From Spisula solida (lineage: Eukaryota > Mollusca > Bivalvia > Venerida > Mactridae), in assembly GCA_947247005.1 (NCBI GenBank), contig OX365952.1, positions 46,542,722 through 46,606,721 of the forward strand: a DNA stretch of 64,000 nucleotides, read 5' to 3'. Numbering within the stretch: the first letter of the stretch is position 1; the number at the start of each line of letters is the position of its first letter. Shown here one piece after another: positions 33,545 to 46,968 of this stretch. The position numbers were made by a program, and so were the translations under genes. The notes under the pieces are model-generated. The model saw nothing but the letters and a program-made list of their open reading frames with translations, had not been told where the DNA came from and searched no databases.

Positions 33545-34468
33545 CAGTAGAAACTCCCTAATCCGAACTCCCTCCGGACTGCCCAAAAAGTTCGGATTAG
33601 AGAGGATTTCGGATTAGGGAGGTTTTTATTATTTCAGTGTGTTACCAAAATAATCTACTAGTATATGTATTGAAAATCACAGTACCTGTAGTATACATGT
33701 ATTCCTATATATCATTGAGCTGTATTTCTCTGGCCATAATTAATAAGAAAAATATTATACTAAAATCAGTTTGTGATCAAATTATTTAACATTCAAAACC
33801 AATTGCCTTTTCCCAATTACATTGTGTTATACGTTGAACAGTTATTAATTCTTATATATTATTAACACCACTCAAAATGAAAAACTCTCTTGTATGGCAT
33901 ACTTTTGTTACATCAACTTAAATATTGACAAAAGTACTTTTTAATTCTCAAATTTACTAAATATAAACCCACTGTTTCATCAAGACCACTTACAATACAA
34001 GATGAGTCCATGTATAGAAAATAACATGTTAGTTGTGTAAAGGTGTTAAAAGTAATGTACCACACTTTTCAATTAAGTTGCTAGATAATAAGGGGTCATT
34101 CTACATCAATAGACAATAGGTTGTTTACAAAGTGTCACCTTTTATGATACAAACAGTAACAATGGAGTGTATTGTCACCAGTCAATTATGGTGCACTCTG
34201 TTGAAATATTTGACAAATTAATATACAGTCCGGAACATATTTTTGAATTTCGGATTACGGAGTTCAATTTATGAACAAAATATCAATTCCGGACTAAAAT
34301 CTTAGTTCGGATTGAGGAGGATTTCGGATTGGAGAGGTTTCGGATTGCGGAGTTTTTACATGTTCCCTTATATAAGAATATAGAAGGAAAAAAACTTGGA
34401 CCTTGAAAATTTTTCGGATTGTGGAGGATTTCGGATTGGAGAGGTTTCGGATTAGGGAGTTTTTACTG
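33545..34468. mobile_element. 924-bp CAGT-ended TIR element
   Basis: CAGTAGAAACTCCCTAATCC at the left and its inverted counterpart (CAGTAAAAACTCCCTAATCC) at the right differ at one base. TA flanks both sides (33543-33544, 34469-34470). The right end contains repeated subterminal motifs (GGATTTCGGATTGGAGAGG three times), and the left contains GGATTAGAGAGGATTTCGG. No transposase frame. Tc1/mariner-type nonautonomous element by ends. Confidence 0.75.
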
Positions 34469-34701
34469 TATATGGACATCAGAATTTTGAATATCAGTTT
34501 CATTCTTTTGAATAACTGAACTTTCATCCACAAAGGTTCATCGGATTATTCTAGACTTGTATGAAGCACATCCACAAAGTCATTTCATTTGTTGGTTTTG
34601 CATTTATCTGTACTGGTTTTAGCTTACCCTTCAGAGATGAGCTTCTGTTGTTGTCCGTCCGTCCACAATTACATATATATAAAACTATACAATTTACAAA
34701 A

Positions 34702-34834
34702 CATATATCACAGTACACAGCCATTACAAAGGGTATATATCACAGTACACAGCCATTACAAAGGGTATATATCACAGTACACAGCCATTACAAAGGGTAT
34801 ATATCACAGTACACAGCCATTACAAAGGGTATAT
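34702..34834 (+). repeat. 32-bp tandem repeat, four units
   Basis: CACAGTACACAGCCATTACA begins at 34709, 34741, 34773 and 34805; units are essentially identical. The period is not a multiple of three, so the overlapping 102-110-codon frames here are repeat read-through, not genes. Confidence 0.95.
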
Positions 34835-35337
34835 CAGCCTCATTATACAACCAAAGTTTTCACCAAACATCTTTATTTAACACAGACCTGTGATTGATCT
34901 AATTAAGGACAAAATCGTGTTATATCAAGATGTTTGATATAAACTGTTGTTTATACAATGTAATGTTTTCAATTTGTACATATAATTATATGCAACAAGA
35001 AGGCCTAGTTGTTCATTGTGTTTTACCTCCTCATCAATGAATGGGAGACTGTTATAAGTTCTTGTTCTACAATCATGGTAGATTTACTAGATAAATTGTT
35101 GATGAAAAGTTGCCAAGGAGCCTCAAAACACTTTAGTTCGTAAGTATACCTTTTGCCATGGAGACCACAAAAACTGCCATCAGTAAGGGCCTTGAAAATC
35201 TGGGTACGACCCTGACCATATCCATTTGGTCATGCACTACAGGACCACAGGTAACTGTATCATTGAACAATGAAACAAGATTTTGTAAAATTATTTATTT
35301 TGATCTAAATCAATTTCTGTAAAACTAAATCTTCATC
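34835..35337. other. No gene seen
   Basis: No coding ORF, RNA gene or repeat boundary recognised. Confidence 0.45.
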
Positions 35338-35650
35338 ATGCACCTATCAATGTTTTCCCCCAGGGGGGGGGGGGGGGGAGGAGCGGCGGGCTGACCAAGG
35401 GGAATTTGACATTTTTACTTTTTCAAAGTCTAAATTCCCATCCTAGAGCAAGGGCAATTTGTCAAAATCCCCTCACTGGAAGATGCTTTACATACCACCG
35501 GGATCAAAATTTCGGCCAAAGTCAAAATTTCCCGGGACTCGGCACCATTTTGTCTGCCAAATTCCCATCTATCGGGAACAGCATTCTGTCAAAAGTCCCG
35601 TGTATGCCCGCCGCTCCCCCCCCCATGAGGGGAAATATTGATAGGTGCAT
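35338..35650. mobile_element. Foldback element with C/G-rich arms
   Basis: Left arm CACCTATCAATGTTTTCCCC continues into a G17 tract and GAGGAGCGGCGGGC. The right arm is the complement (GCCCGCCGCTCCCCCCCCC ... GGGGAAATATTGATAGGTG). Arms of about 60 bp flank about 190 bp without a gene. The ORFs here are read-through of the arms. Confidence 0.65.
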
Positions 35651-35671
35651 CAATGATACATTTACCTGTGG

Positions 35672-35809
35672 ACAGGGCCGTATCCAGAGAACAAAAAAGC
35701 ATCGGGACAAATATTTTCTAGCGTCTATTTGAGGCATTTCTCCATCCAAATCATTGTAATTTCTCAAATTTTCACCGAGGCAAACGCCTCGGCGTGGCTA
35801 CGGCCTTGT
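35672..35809. mobile_element. 138-bp MITE with GGCCGTA ends
   Basis: ACAGGGCCGTATCCA at the left is inverted at the right as ACAAGGCCGTAGCCA. Contains a small inner palindrome GAGGCAAACGCCTC. Too short to encode anything. Confidence 0.55.
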
Positions 35810-36678
35810 ATTGTATCAGTTTATTAATATTGGATCCCATGTAGTATAAGTAAACGTACTCAAAAACAGGATTAAAAAGTATCCTGTGGAACGAATTTCC
35901 ATGGGCTTTTTCCGATTTAAATACTGAAAAATAAATTTAAAGTTCATCAGATTCACAGAAAGCACTGGAGATCGACGTTCTAGCGATAACATATTGAAAT
36001 ATCTCTTGGTCCTAATTATCTACGCCCCTGATCATGAATCGTCATATTAATCATGACCATACATACTGTTTGGGTGTTAGGTTTACTGGATCAACATACA
36101 AATTTTCTTGATGATAGATCCACATGGAAATCTTACTGAACATCAGAAAATACAACACAGTTAGGTTAAAAATGGATTAGATCTGTTATTTTAGTCTTTA
36201 TCAATGATGACACCACCAGATGATAGTTACATATTATAGACGTATATCTAGATTCTAAATTCTTTTTTCAATTATAAGTAGATCTAGATAGATCTATAAT
36301 AGGGCCTACAGATTTTATGAAATCTTACTTTTAACAATCTGTTTAGCATTAAATTAGTATCTGTATATTAATCAACCAACTGGTTCTATGTACATTTATA
36401 TACAGTGGTATTTTTTAATGGACCAATGTTCATCGTGCAGATCTGCACTATTATTTGGCCTTTGTTAATTGGGTAATCTAGATCTACAATATACAAATTA
36501 CTCAAAACTAAACACCACGCACTAATTTTGTAATTATAAGGACACACATACCCACTTTTACATGCCCTAAGCGGGTTTCATCGCTAATGAAACCAGTCTG
36601 CTAAATAAATTACCACTTTACTTATAGTGACCGTATTAACGAAGTTCTACTGTACATGTATAGCACCGACTAACGGTA

Positions 36679-36722
36679 TGACGTCACGCGCTACGTAACC
36701 CTAGACTAAGTGTGTGACGTCA
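36679..36722. promoter_or_regulatory. Pair of CRE palindromes (TGACGTCA)
   Basis: Perfect TGACGTCA at 36679-36686 and 36715-36722, 36 bp apart. A CCAAT box in inverse orientation (GATTGGTTCGGG) lies about 300 bp downstream. This could mark a promoter, but no gene was found on either side and GACGTCA motifs also occur in repeats of this window. The rest of 35810-37250 shows no gene. Confidence 0.25.
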
Positions 36723-39422
36723 CAGAATACACAAATACTGGGTTAGAATAAAAATCAATTACTCCTTAGAAATGAATTGGCAACGGTTGTAAATTAATTG
36801 CATCTTTTCTATTATAATTTACTACAGCAGTAAAAATACCAATACATTACAGATTATCGATTTACTATTGGGACTATGTTTTGTATCGGGTTGTTTATCA
36901 ACAAGCGTCACTCGTCCCGGACGAGTCACTTTGGGTTATCACTACACTTATATCCGAGGTATTTATCTGGCGTAACGTCAGTAGCGATAAATGCCGTACG
37001 GACCGTTCCGATTGGTTCGGGACCCGTGGTTTCAATTGACCGGTGCACCATATATTTTGTAAAAAAAGGGTGTGTCAATATTGCGCAATACAAGTGAACG
37101 CAATCATATATCCCTGCATGAACGCTCAGTCATTCTGTGTTAAATCCCATATGAGACGAAGAATGTTTCAAAATAATGCTTTTAGTCTTAAAAAGTTCAA
37201 GACCTACGTCGTTTTACTAGTATATTTTGATGATAGAACGTTTTTGAAATGGACGTACTGATTGGAACTAAATTACCGAATTGGATGAGCGTAGCGTTTA
37301 TGACACGTTTTCAGACTGAATTTCTCTGCTACTGTATCTAGTATATTTCATTTCCTATCCTGGTTTTATCAGACCTCTGATTGATGAGCAAGTGAAGATA
37401 GATTTCCTTGAGTGACATATTTAATCAATTATGCAGTTGGCTTCGAGAACTCCCGAATTTGTGCGAGAAAGAATGCGTTAGAAAATCACGAATCCTTTGC
37501 CTTTAATTTATCAAATGTCTCCATTTTACCTCTGAGATTCAAAGCTGTGCCCTTTGACTGATTGACAAAACAAGAATTACAAATTAAACAAACGGATGGC
37601 TTATGAAACTTGTCGGAGGTAGTTTGCAAGTATATGTAACCAATTACATAATTTTACGTAGAAAATTACCCTGTCGAATGTCTTTCTTCCTTTGAGCTCA
37701 TTTATTACTTTCCGATCCCAAGATCACTAGGTTTTTGTATAACTCTTTTGAATGTTCAAGGAGTGTGAATAGAATGGAAATAAATGAACACTTTGCAATT
37801 AAAGGTGGAGGTTTTTGCTTATACGTGAGTACGCAAGTACAGCTTGTTTTGAACACACAAAATGATCTAATAGCATGTACGCAATGTGTGTAGCTAGTTA
37901 CGAACCTTATATATACGTATATTCACAAGGGTACTGTTTTATCAAAGCACTTACGGTAACCTTAACATACGTTCAGGTGTATTTTTTATAATTCGTTCAA
38001 CAACGGCAAACTGGGGGCAAATATGGTTTGTATGAGTTCATTAACTGTAAGACGGGTTGATCCATTGACAACACTGTGTTATTTTAAAATAATTAAACAT
38101 CCTTTAAGTTTGAACGTATATGAACGTAGATGTTCGTAAGTCAGTTATGACAATCTTAAACTTACGTTTAAATTTTAATTCATTTCAATAAATATTTCCT
38201 TTTCTACTTAAAGTTGTAGAAAATCTATATGTAATACTAATAATGATTCGGTTATTGAACTCCCACAACCCATTTATGTCCCCAATTTGGAGTTTATAAA
38301 GAAAAGTACCCTGCCATTCTGCGAATACTTTCCTGTCCAAATCAGTAAAAGTGAATAGATATCCTTTATACTAAATGTATTATACTCGCATATTATGTGT
38401 ATTTCATGTAAAAGTTACTTCTCAAGTGCTAACTCCGCAGACTGTCCTTAACATGTGCTGATAGTCACCAAAGCAGTCAGTATTTTACATGGCTGTCGAC
38501 TTTAAGGGGACATAATTGAGATATACTTGATGTGACCATTGACTTATTGTTTTACACAGTTTCGACAGTATGCCTACTAATATACCCTATTTCCATGGTA
38601 AGAAGAAAGCAAGATAGTGTAAATAAGACTCAAAAGTATTAATGTTAATTTCAGGCTGGTATTAGTCACTGATATGGTTTTGAAGTTAACAATCACGTGG
38701 TCTATGACGATCCAAGTTGTTATCGTGTGAAGACAATTTCGGTATACAAAGCATCGATTCAAACAAGGAAACTCGCCGTAAGTATTTCGTTACACACATT
38801 TGTGAAATATCGTGTGTACGTAGCCAGACGATACATCAATGCGTACGTCTGACAACCCAGCATCTGTCCAAGTTACCTATGAAAACAATGGTTCGGGGTG
38901 TTCGTAAATTGACAATACGTACAACATAATCGATCGCAAATATGTACATGAATGTCTGTAGTACTTTGGGTACCAGTATGGTTCCACTAGAAGCATTTTA
39001 AATCATGAGTAAAAACATCAATACTAGTCCTGTTCAATATTTACCAAAACTGATAACATTCCGACCGCTTGAATGTTAACTGAATTTTTTTAACTCTCAC
39101 AAGGCAATTAACTCTTCCAGTCGAGTCAAGAAATAGAATTTTAAGATTGCATTAAACAAAACACAATTCGATTTTACCGCTCACATTAATAAGCAAACAT
39201 GTGCGGGATACCAGCACACTGAACCATGGAATTGTGTTAAGTAATGACTGCTTTCATATATCATTGACATAATATGACCTCTAGCTGACAGGCGTCGACA
39301 CGAATTTCAGACTTAGATATGAAAACCTTGACTTACTTTGGATGAGGCTGATGCTGTTCTATGTATTGATAATCATTTTCTTACGAACGTTCAGGCTAAA
39401 ACTTTCATTTCTTTATATTAAT

Positions 39423-39750
39423 TTTACGACTGATAAGAACCACTCTCGACACATCATAACTGACTGTATTCATCGCCAAGAGGGTATAGGAGAAGAGAAG
39501 CCATTTTTCCCATTTCATGCTGGTTTATTAAAACATCCCATGCAAAGAAATGTATTTTACGTTATTCATCAAAGTACCATTTTTATTTAGAATTTGGTAA
39601 TGACGCAGCAACGGACCGAACCCGGACCGAAATAGCGGATACACTTCCTACTACACCTCCACATGAGCAGACGACACTTCTACATTCGCAGTCGTCTGAT
39701 ATTCATTTCATGAAGTATTCTATGTTTCACAGCCTATGGTGTGTTTTTAG
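39423..39750 (+). pseudogene. IHRQEG block, copy 1 (frameshifted)
   Basis: Reads KNHSRHIITDCIHRQEGIGE then a frameshift near LLKHP. The later part is visible in another frame (NDAATDRTRTEIADTLPTTP). Equivalent blocks: 45611-45943 (copy 2, stops and frameshift), 53862-54190 (copy 3, one stop) and 60918-61265 (copy 4, open). Confidence 0.3.
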
Positions 39751-42700
39751 AATAATCTCAATTACAAGTTACGGTCGGTAAAAATGTTCATATTCTTGTT
39801 GTTCAGGAATAAATTTGATTACACTTTGTAAAGTTCTATAATTTACGGTACAAGATATACGCGTTCTGTCATAAACAGTAAAAGAACACCAAAGACAGAC
39901 GTCTAGCCGAGAACCCAATAAATACGTCGACCGTTCTTATTTTACCCGCAAGGGGTATTCTGATAGACAATGCCATTTCATTATTCATAATGCGATTAAA
40001 TAATTTGGAACGAGTTCTTTCAGAGACAAGCGTACAGATTATTTTAATTGAACCTTTTAAAAATTTCATCTAAACCATTATGTTAGTTTGATGATTGTCC
40101 ATTAGTAGCCTGCTTATACATTTGCCTCACCAGACGGATAAACGGAATGAAAATGCGTAATTAGACATATATTATACAAATAATTGTGCATGATTGGTAC
40201 AGGCTACGCAATCACGTATTCTATTATAACGACGTCTTTGTGTAGATTTCAAGGTACGTATTTCTTTGTGTAGATTCACAAGAGCAACGTTTATTAATTA
40301 TACCCAAACTACCATGGGGGTCGTTTGTCCGTCTGTCACACGACTTGTCCAGGCTTCATTTTTCATATATCGAAAGCTTTTTTTAATGATTAGCACATTT
40401 GTTTACCACTGTGTAACTCGGACAACAATTACGAAATGTCAATGTCACACTTGGATTTCTAAGAAAGCAATGACCATACTTTAGCTTGTCCGGACCATAA
40501 CTGTGTCATGTATTGTGATTTAAAAAAAACTACGTTACCATTAGACGGTATGTCATGCGAAAGAATCGTGTCGATATCTCGTAAGTTCAATGCATAACTT
40601 TGAGTTCAAAGATAAACATGACCATAGCTTGGGCAGACCATAGGCATGTGATTTATTGCGAGGTATAGATAATAGTACCGAAAATACTATTACGTCCACC
40701 AATAGATGATGTTCTGGCATTATATTTTTGTTCGAAGTTTCGAATCCTCGTTGTGTCTTACTTTTTGTCATAATTGTTTGTTTCTTATTATTTTTAAATT
40801 AGGAAGTATAAAATAGATATGAAGGAGAAAAAAAACGCGGAATAAAAACATGCCTTATTAGGGAATCGATCCTGCTCAATACTGATTGAGCTATTTGTCA
40901 TCGGAAGTTAGTACACCTTATTACTACGCTTCATATACAAAATCTAAATAAGAATGTTAGTGTTCTGGTACTATTCAAAACCCAGCTAATTTATCTGTGT
41001 CCGATTATGCCTTTGGATTTTCAACCAATTCATCGCCAGTTGAGTGGGAAACACTGAAGGTCCTGTGACCCGGCCACGATTAGAACAAACGACCTCCGCA
41101 TAGGTAGTCGAGAGCGCTTAATCATCCGGCCACCGTAACACCCTTAAATTATAATAATATAAAAGTAATAGTACATCTTACTATGTACGGGTACCAACGG
41201 AACCACTATCATTCTACCACGCAAAGATTGTGTTATCTCTACTGTAAAATCTCAATATAATGACCACCTTGACAACTGGTCTCATCAATGAGTTAAAGTA
41301 GGTATTTATAGTGAGGGTAATTGAAGAGCAACATGGTGAAAATATAGTTAATCAGAAATTGTGTACCTAATTTGCGGATGGTTTTTGACATTGTTTTTTA
41401 AATTGACTTTTAAATGACATTTTACCGTTTAAACCATGAGTGTTTCAGTTACTAGTTTATCTCGATCCTGCTCTATACTGATTGAGCTATTTTGCCATCG
41501 GAAGTTATTACACCTTATTACTACGCCTCATATACACAATGTAAATAAGAATGTTAATTTTCGGGTACTATTCATAACCAAGCTAATTTATCTGTGTCCG
41601 ATTATGTGGATATTTTCGCGGGTCGAAAATTTAGCGAATTTTGAAGTTCAGACATCAAACTTGTGGCAATACTATTAGCGACTCTTCTATTTCTTTGTAG
41701 GCTACATTCTGAACTAAGGGAAATATTAGCAAGTTTCGTAAATTAGATAAATTCGCCAATATTTCCACGTCGATATTATTCGCTTACACAGTATGCTTCT
41801 CAAAGCTCCACAGGCTAGCATGTTCTGTTCAATATTTCAGAAAATGCAAAAAAATATCAAGTAATAACTAATACCAAGTAATTGGCAATCGTAATCAGAG
41901 AGCCTACACCTTAGGAGATTAATCTATCAAAATCAGCTACATGAGCATGAAAATACTTCACCCCAAAATTCATGGCCATATTTTTCCACCGCCATTGCAA
42001 TAAATCTCTACAAATGCAATCTGACGTTCGTACTACAATCATCCTCAGAAACGTTTATAATTGCCTTCTGAATACATCATAAAGCAACCTATATATTGTT
42101 TTGTAGCAGCTAAAAGATGAGCATTGAATGTTATCTGACAACAACACGCTATTTGCAAACTGGCATCGACAATTGAGTTTGCTTAATAAGGGGAAAATCT
42201 AGGCAGAAGTGCAAATTATCAAATTACTGAACGCGTACGCAAAATTGTTAACACGTTGGATCTGTTCTCATTTAGAAAAGATGTTATATAAATCAGGCAT
42301 ATGAACGATATTAACAAAGTAACGGAATTGTTATTCCGCTATAGAACCGCGACTTTTGTACCGTTATGTTTACCAATCACTCGTTTGTATAATCAAAACA
42401 AGCAAATATTATACAGCAGGAAAATTCTAACAGATAATAGTCCTGTTTTGCCTACATTTGGCTGAATTTATAGACTTATTCCAGAATTAAAGTAAATAAG
42501 GATTTGTGGTAATGATGGCAAATAATGGTTAGGAGTACTTCTTTTTTATTTATCAAAGCGTAAGTGTAAGACTTTACGGGTCATGTGTATTACCACGACA
42601 ATTACACGTGATATACATGTCGAGTAAACATATGGTATTGTTTAACAAGTCTTGTGTTGCCTTGATATTCAGTGTTAGTATCCATTTAACAATATTGCAT

Positions 42701-42765
42701 ACTGTATATAACTTGTGTTGTGTGATCAGGTAACACTGTTTAAAACTGCTTACTTGTGCAAACGT

Positions 42766-42980
42766 TTTACCTACCTAATCCTCTTTGGACTGGTTTGCCC
42801 CTTATGCCATCACCAAAGAATGCGAATGTTTCCTTTCTGCAGCTAATCGCTGCAACCCTTTTTTGTCAGTTCTCGGTTTGTTGATCTTCGCCAAGTTTCC
42901 TAAGGTCTTCTCCTATGTCTCTTTCCTATTGGTGTCCATTTCATAGTAACCCTAGTAATATAATCTAGTTTCCTTCGTTG
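42766..42980 (-). pseudogene. LINE ORF2 C-terminal relic, copy 1
   Basis: Minus-strand counterpart of the copy-2 relic at 49080-49320, more decayed. Truncated on its upstream side. Confidence 0.45.
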
Positions 42981-44328
42981 TAAATTACGCTATCCAGGTA
43001 TGTGTAGTTTCCACAAGTAACCGACGTGTGGCAGACGAAAATATAATGTGTACTATGTCACACAGGTATGCGTATGCACGGAAAACCAAATAATTCATCG
43101 CACTAGGTTTCATTGAGCTTATATAAACACTCATTATCGATTCACGAAGAAATCATGTTACAACTGCCATGCGAGGGTTACACGTGCACATTGTATTTCG
43201 CAAGCCAATTTTAATTACAATGAGTATGTATACATGTACGAGTAGTTACACGTACAGGTAGTCGTACACGTTCGAATCGCAACCTCTCTAATGAAAGAAA
43301 TGTCTTGGCCATCTGACCCGGTATTTGTAGCATTTCATAAGAAAACTATTTTCTTACATTTTCTTTAGTGTATCAGCCTAACAATACATCCAATATTATT
43401 ATGTAGTTACATGGTTAACATGCTTAAAGTCACTTTATCACTTCCAAAACTGTTTTTCCCGATTATCCAGATTTTTCCCGATTATCCAGATTATTATTAT
43501 AGACTAAATACAAACAAATAGGATGTTTTTCACAAATGACTTATAATTGACGACAGAATGTCAGCTATATCTGTCGAAAAAGTATGCCAAAAATCACATT
43601 TAGTAAAAGGTATGGATGACAAAATACTAATTTTGCAACGTTGCTCCCCTTTAAAGTTCGTTTTCAAACTACCAGCCGATGTACATTTTGTAAATCATTA
43701 TTTTAGCATCGATTTGAATTATATCTTGTAAATAGTTCTCAGACTTAGCATATCTATCGGAATGATAATAATACGCAAACATAGGCATATATCAGGAGAA
43801 ATTGTCTGTACGTAATGGCGTTTTCACACAAAAAGACGAAGTTTGTAGATTTTTGTCAGATCATACACATATTTCTACTATGATATATATGGTAGGGTTT
43901 TATTTATTAGACTTCCAGTGAGTTATCCACACACCTCGTAGCTTTCCCGTGTATAGGAGTGACACAATCGTATTAACGCTTTTTTATTGTATGTTTTATA
44001 TATCCATTGTCAAATTATGCGTACGTTGGTAGTGTAATTATATCACGTATATACGAGATACCATCCTATGAATAATGCAACGTTTTGAGTAATAAATAAC
44101 GCACGAAAATAGGAAAAATATATTTATCCGATTCACCCATGTTTTTTTCCTCGTTCAACTGAAAACTTCGTCGTTGTCGGAACTAACATAAACTATATTG
44201 GGGTGGTAAGTTGGTAACTCAAGACAGTGTATTACATGTATTCGTTTATTAGATAGTCTTTTTATGTAGGCGCAATAAAATATTCAAATACATATGTACA
44301 TGTATAAACATTCGAGTACGAAGTTCAA

Positions 44329-44390
44329 CCGCCTCTATAGCCTAGCGGTAGAGTGTCAGTTTCGCGTGCGAGAGGCATCGAGTAAGATCC
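44329..44390 (+). repeat. tRNA-like SINE head at unit ends
   Basis: CTCTATAGCCTAGCGGTAGAGTG gives an A box; the B box is degenerate (CATCGAGTAAGATCC). Shortened versions occur at the same place in copy 2 (about 52531-52570) and copy 3 (about 59732-59770). Confidence 0.4.
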
Positions 44391-44444
44391 TTATAATACG
44401 TACTGGTATATTTCCCTAGCTTAACGGTCAGCATACTAGTAGTT

Positions 44445-44530
44445 ATGTCCAGATGACTGCTGGCTCGCTCGGTGTCAGAATAATGTAAGTTCCAGATAAA
44501 TGCAGGCTCGCTCGGTGTCAGAATAATTTA
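44445..44530 (+). repeat. VNTR of ~45 bp varying between array copies
   Basis: Unit TCCAGATAACTGCAGGCTCG plus CTCGGTGTCAGAATAATG. Two units in copy 1, three in copy 2 (about 52634-52760) and two in copy 3 (about 59825-59910). Confidence 0.75.
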
Positions 44531-46429
44531 ATCATCTCCGTATCATTGAAATTCTTTCGACAAGTAGAACAAGTGAGTTCCACTGTATAAAATGAAAGAA
44601 AGGATTGGAAATGAACGTACTGAGTGGAACTAAATTACCGAATTGGATGAATCGCCTGCCAAAGTAGTCCGTACTTGAGCATTGCTCTCGACATTAAGGG
44701 GACATATTTGAGAAATATTAAATTGGTTGACACAGTTTCGACTGTATGCCTACTATTTTACTCTCTTTTCGTGGTAAGAAGAAAGCCAGTCAGTGGAAAT
44801 AAGACTTGAAAATCTTGATGTTAATTTCAGGTTGGTATTATTCACTGACATGGTTTTGAAGATGACAATCACGTGATCTATGACGCTCCAAGATTGTATC
44901 GCGTAAAAACAATGTCGATAAACAAAGCATCGATTCAAACAAGGAAATTCGCCGTAAGTATTTTGTTACGCACATTTGTAAAATATCGTGTGTACGTAGC
45001 CAGACTGTACATTAATAGGTACATCCGGCAAACCAGCATATGCCTACATTATCTGTAAAAAAGTGGTTAGGGGTGTTCGAAAGTGGACAAAACGTACTAC
45101 ATAATAAATGGCAAATATGTATAGGAATTTCTGTAGCCTTTTAGAGTACCAGTATGGTTCCTCTAGAGGCTTTCAAATCATCAGTAAAAACATCAATGCT
45201 AGTCCTGTTCAATATTTACCAAAACTGATAACATTCCGACCGCTTGAATGTTAACTAGATTTTTCACAAGGCAATCAACTCTTCCAGTCGAGTCAAGAAA
45301 AAGAATTTGAAGATTGCATTAAACAAAACACAATTCGATTTTACCTCTCACATTGATAAGCAAACATGTGCGGGATACCAGCACACTGAACCTTAAAATT
45401 TTGTTAAGTAATGACTGCTTTCATATATCATTGACATAATATGACCACAAGCTGACAGGCGTCGACACGAATTTCAGACTTAGGTATGAAAACCTTGACT
45501 TACTTTGGATGAGGCGGATTGTGTTCTTTGTATAGCTAATTATTTTCTTACGAACGTTCAGGCTAAAACTGTCATTTCCATATACTAATTTTTGGTCGAT
45601 TGTGAAACAAGTTTTACGACTTATAAGAACCACTCTTGATACATCCTAGCTGATTGAATTCATCGCCAAGAGGGTATAGGAGAAGAGAAGCCATTTTTCC
45701 AATTTCATACTGGTTTATTAAAACATCCAAATGCAAAGTATTTATATGTTACTTTCTTCATCAAAGTACCATGTTTATTTAGAATTTAGTAATGACGCGG
45801 CGACGGAACGAACCTGGACCTCAATAGCGGATACACTTCCTACTACACCTCCAGATGAGCAGACGATAGTTCTACATTGGCAGTCGTCTGATATTCATTT
45901 CAAGAAGTATTCTATGTTTCAGAGTGTATGGGAATATTTTTAGGATAAACTCAATTACAAGATAGGGTCGGTAAAAGTGTTCATATTCTTGTTGTTCAGG
46001 AATAAATTTGATTACACAGAGTAAAGTTCTATAATTTACGGTACAGGATCTACGCTTTTTGTCATAAACAGTGAAAGCACACTAAAGACATACGTCTAGC
46101 CACGAACTCTTATTTTACCCGCAAGGGGTATTCTGAGAGACAATGCCATTTCATTATTCATGATGCGATTATATCATTTGGAACGTGTTCTTTCAGAGAC
46201 AAGCGTACAGTTAAATTGTATTAAACCTTTGAAAATTCCATCTAAACCATTATGTTAGTTTGACAAATGTCCATTAGTAGCCTGCTTATACATTTGCCTC
46301 CTCATAGGGATAAACGGAATGAAAATGCGTAATTAGACATATATTATACAAATAATTGCGCATGACTGGTGAGCATTTTGATACTCGCTACGCAATCACG
46401 TATACTGTTATAAACACGTCTTTGTGTAG

Positions 46430-46780
46430 ATTCTCAGGTGCACCGTACCTTAATTATTCCCCAACCACCATGGGAGTCACTTTGTCCGTCTGTCACAAGA
46501 CTTATCCAGGCTGTAACTTTTTCTTTTATCGAAAGCTTTTTTTAATAATTAGCACATTTTTACCACTGTGTAACATTGACAACAATTTTGAAATATTTTC
46601 AAGGTCAATGTCACACCTGGATTTTTAAGGAAAAAATGACTATACTTTAGCTTGTCCGGACCATAACTATGTCATTTATTGTGATTTTAAAAAAGAACTG
46701 CGTCACCATTAGACGGTATGTCATGCGAAAGAATCGTGTCGATATCTCGGAAGGTCAAGGCCTAACTTTGAGTTCGAAGA
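46430..46780 (+). mobile_element. Dispersed rolling-circle-type fragment inside the unit
   Basis: CCCCAACCACCATGGGAGTC, CTTTGTCCGTCTGTCACAAG and CAAGGTCAATGTCACACCTG are wording typical of bivalve dispersed repeats. Present in every copy (40275-40600, 54700-55060, 61780-62120). The 72-90-codon frames that overlap it are repeat translations. Confidence 0.5.
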
Positions 46781-46968
46781 TAAACATGACCATAGCATAG
46801 GCATGTGATTTATTCGAGGTATAGATGATAGTACCGAAAATACTATTACATCCGCCAATAGATGATAATCTCGGCATTCTATTTTTGTGCGAAGGTTCGA
46901 ATCCTCGTTGTGTCTTTACTTTTTGTCATAATTGTTATCTTCTTATTATTTTTAGATTAAGAAGTATA

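Larger units (their letters stand above)
37251..44612 (+). repeat. Tandem segmental array, copy 1 (7.36 kb)
   Basis: Starts at GGACGTACTGATTGGAACTA, where similarity to the other units begins. 37290-38480 is unlike them and is copy-specific or flanking sequence. From 38480 it follows the shared order: GTTTCGACAGTATGCCTAC, the IHRQEG block (39423-39750), a repeat fragment near 40275, tRNA-like pieces (40730-40760, 41062-41140), a LINE relic (42766-42980), then the VNTR near 44445. It lacks the ~1.5 kb segment found at 49260-50780 in copy 2. Confidence 0.8.

Noticed and set aside
34561..34897. Two overlapping 102-110-codon ORFs
   Set aside because: Most of the length is the 32-bp tandem repeat read in shifting frames.
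35406..35767. 81-108-codon ORFs on both strands
   Set aside because: Lie within the foldback element and neighbouring MITE; proline/glycine-rich translation of C/G tracts.
36560..36600. Hammerhead ribozyme (GAAAC near a hairpin)
   Set aside because: No CTGATGA core on either strand; only a simple GGTTTCAT/ATGAAACC hairpin.
44753..45058. 61-codon ORFs on both strands, repeated in the array copies (also 38577, 53015)
   Set aside because: Changes between copies are mostly amino-acid altering, copy 4 has a stop, and both strands are open. An acceptor (TTAATTTCAG|G) and donor (CGCC|GTAAGT) flank the block, but no consistent frame fits.
46356..46628. 90-codon ORF (also near 54623, 61698)
   Set aside because: Overlaps a dispersed repeat fragment with TGTCCGTCTGTC wording; differs in length between copies.
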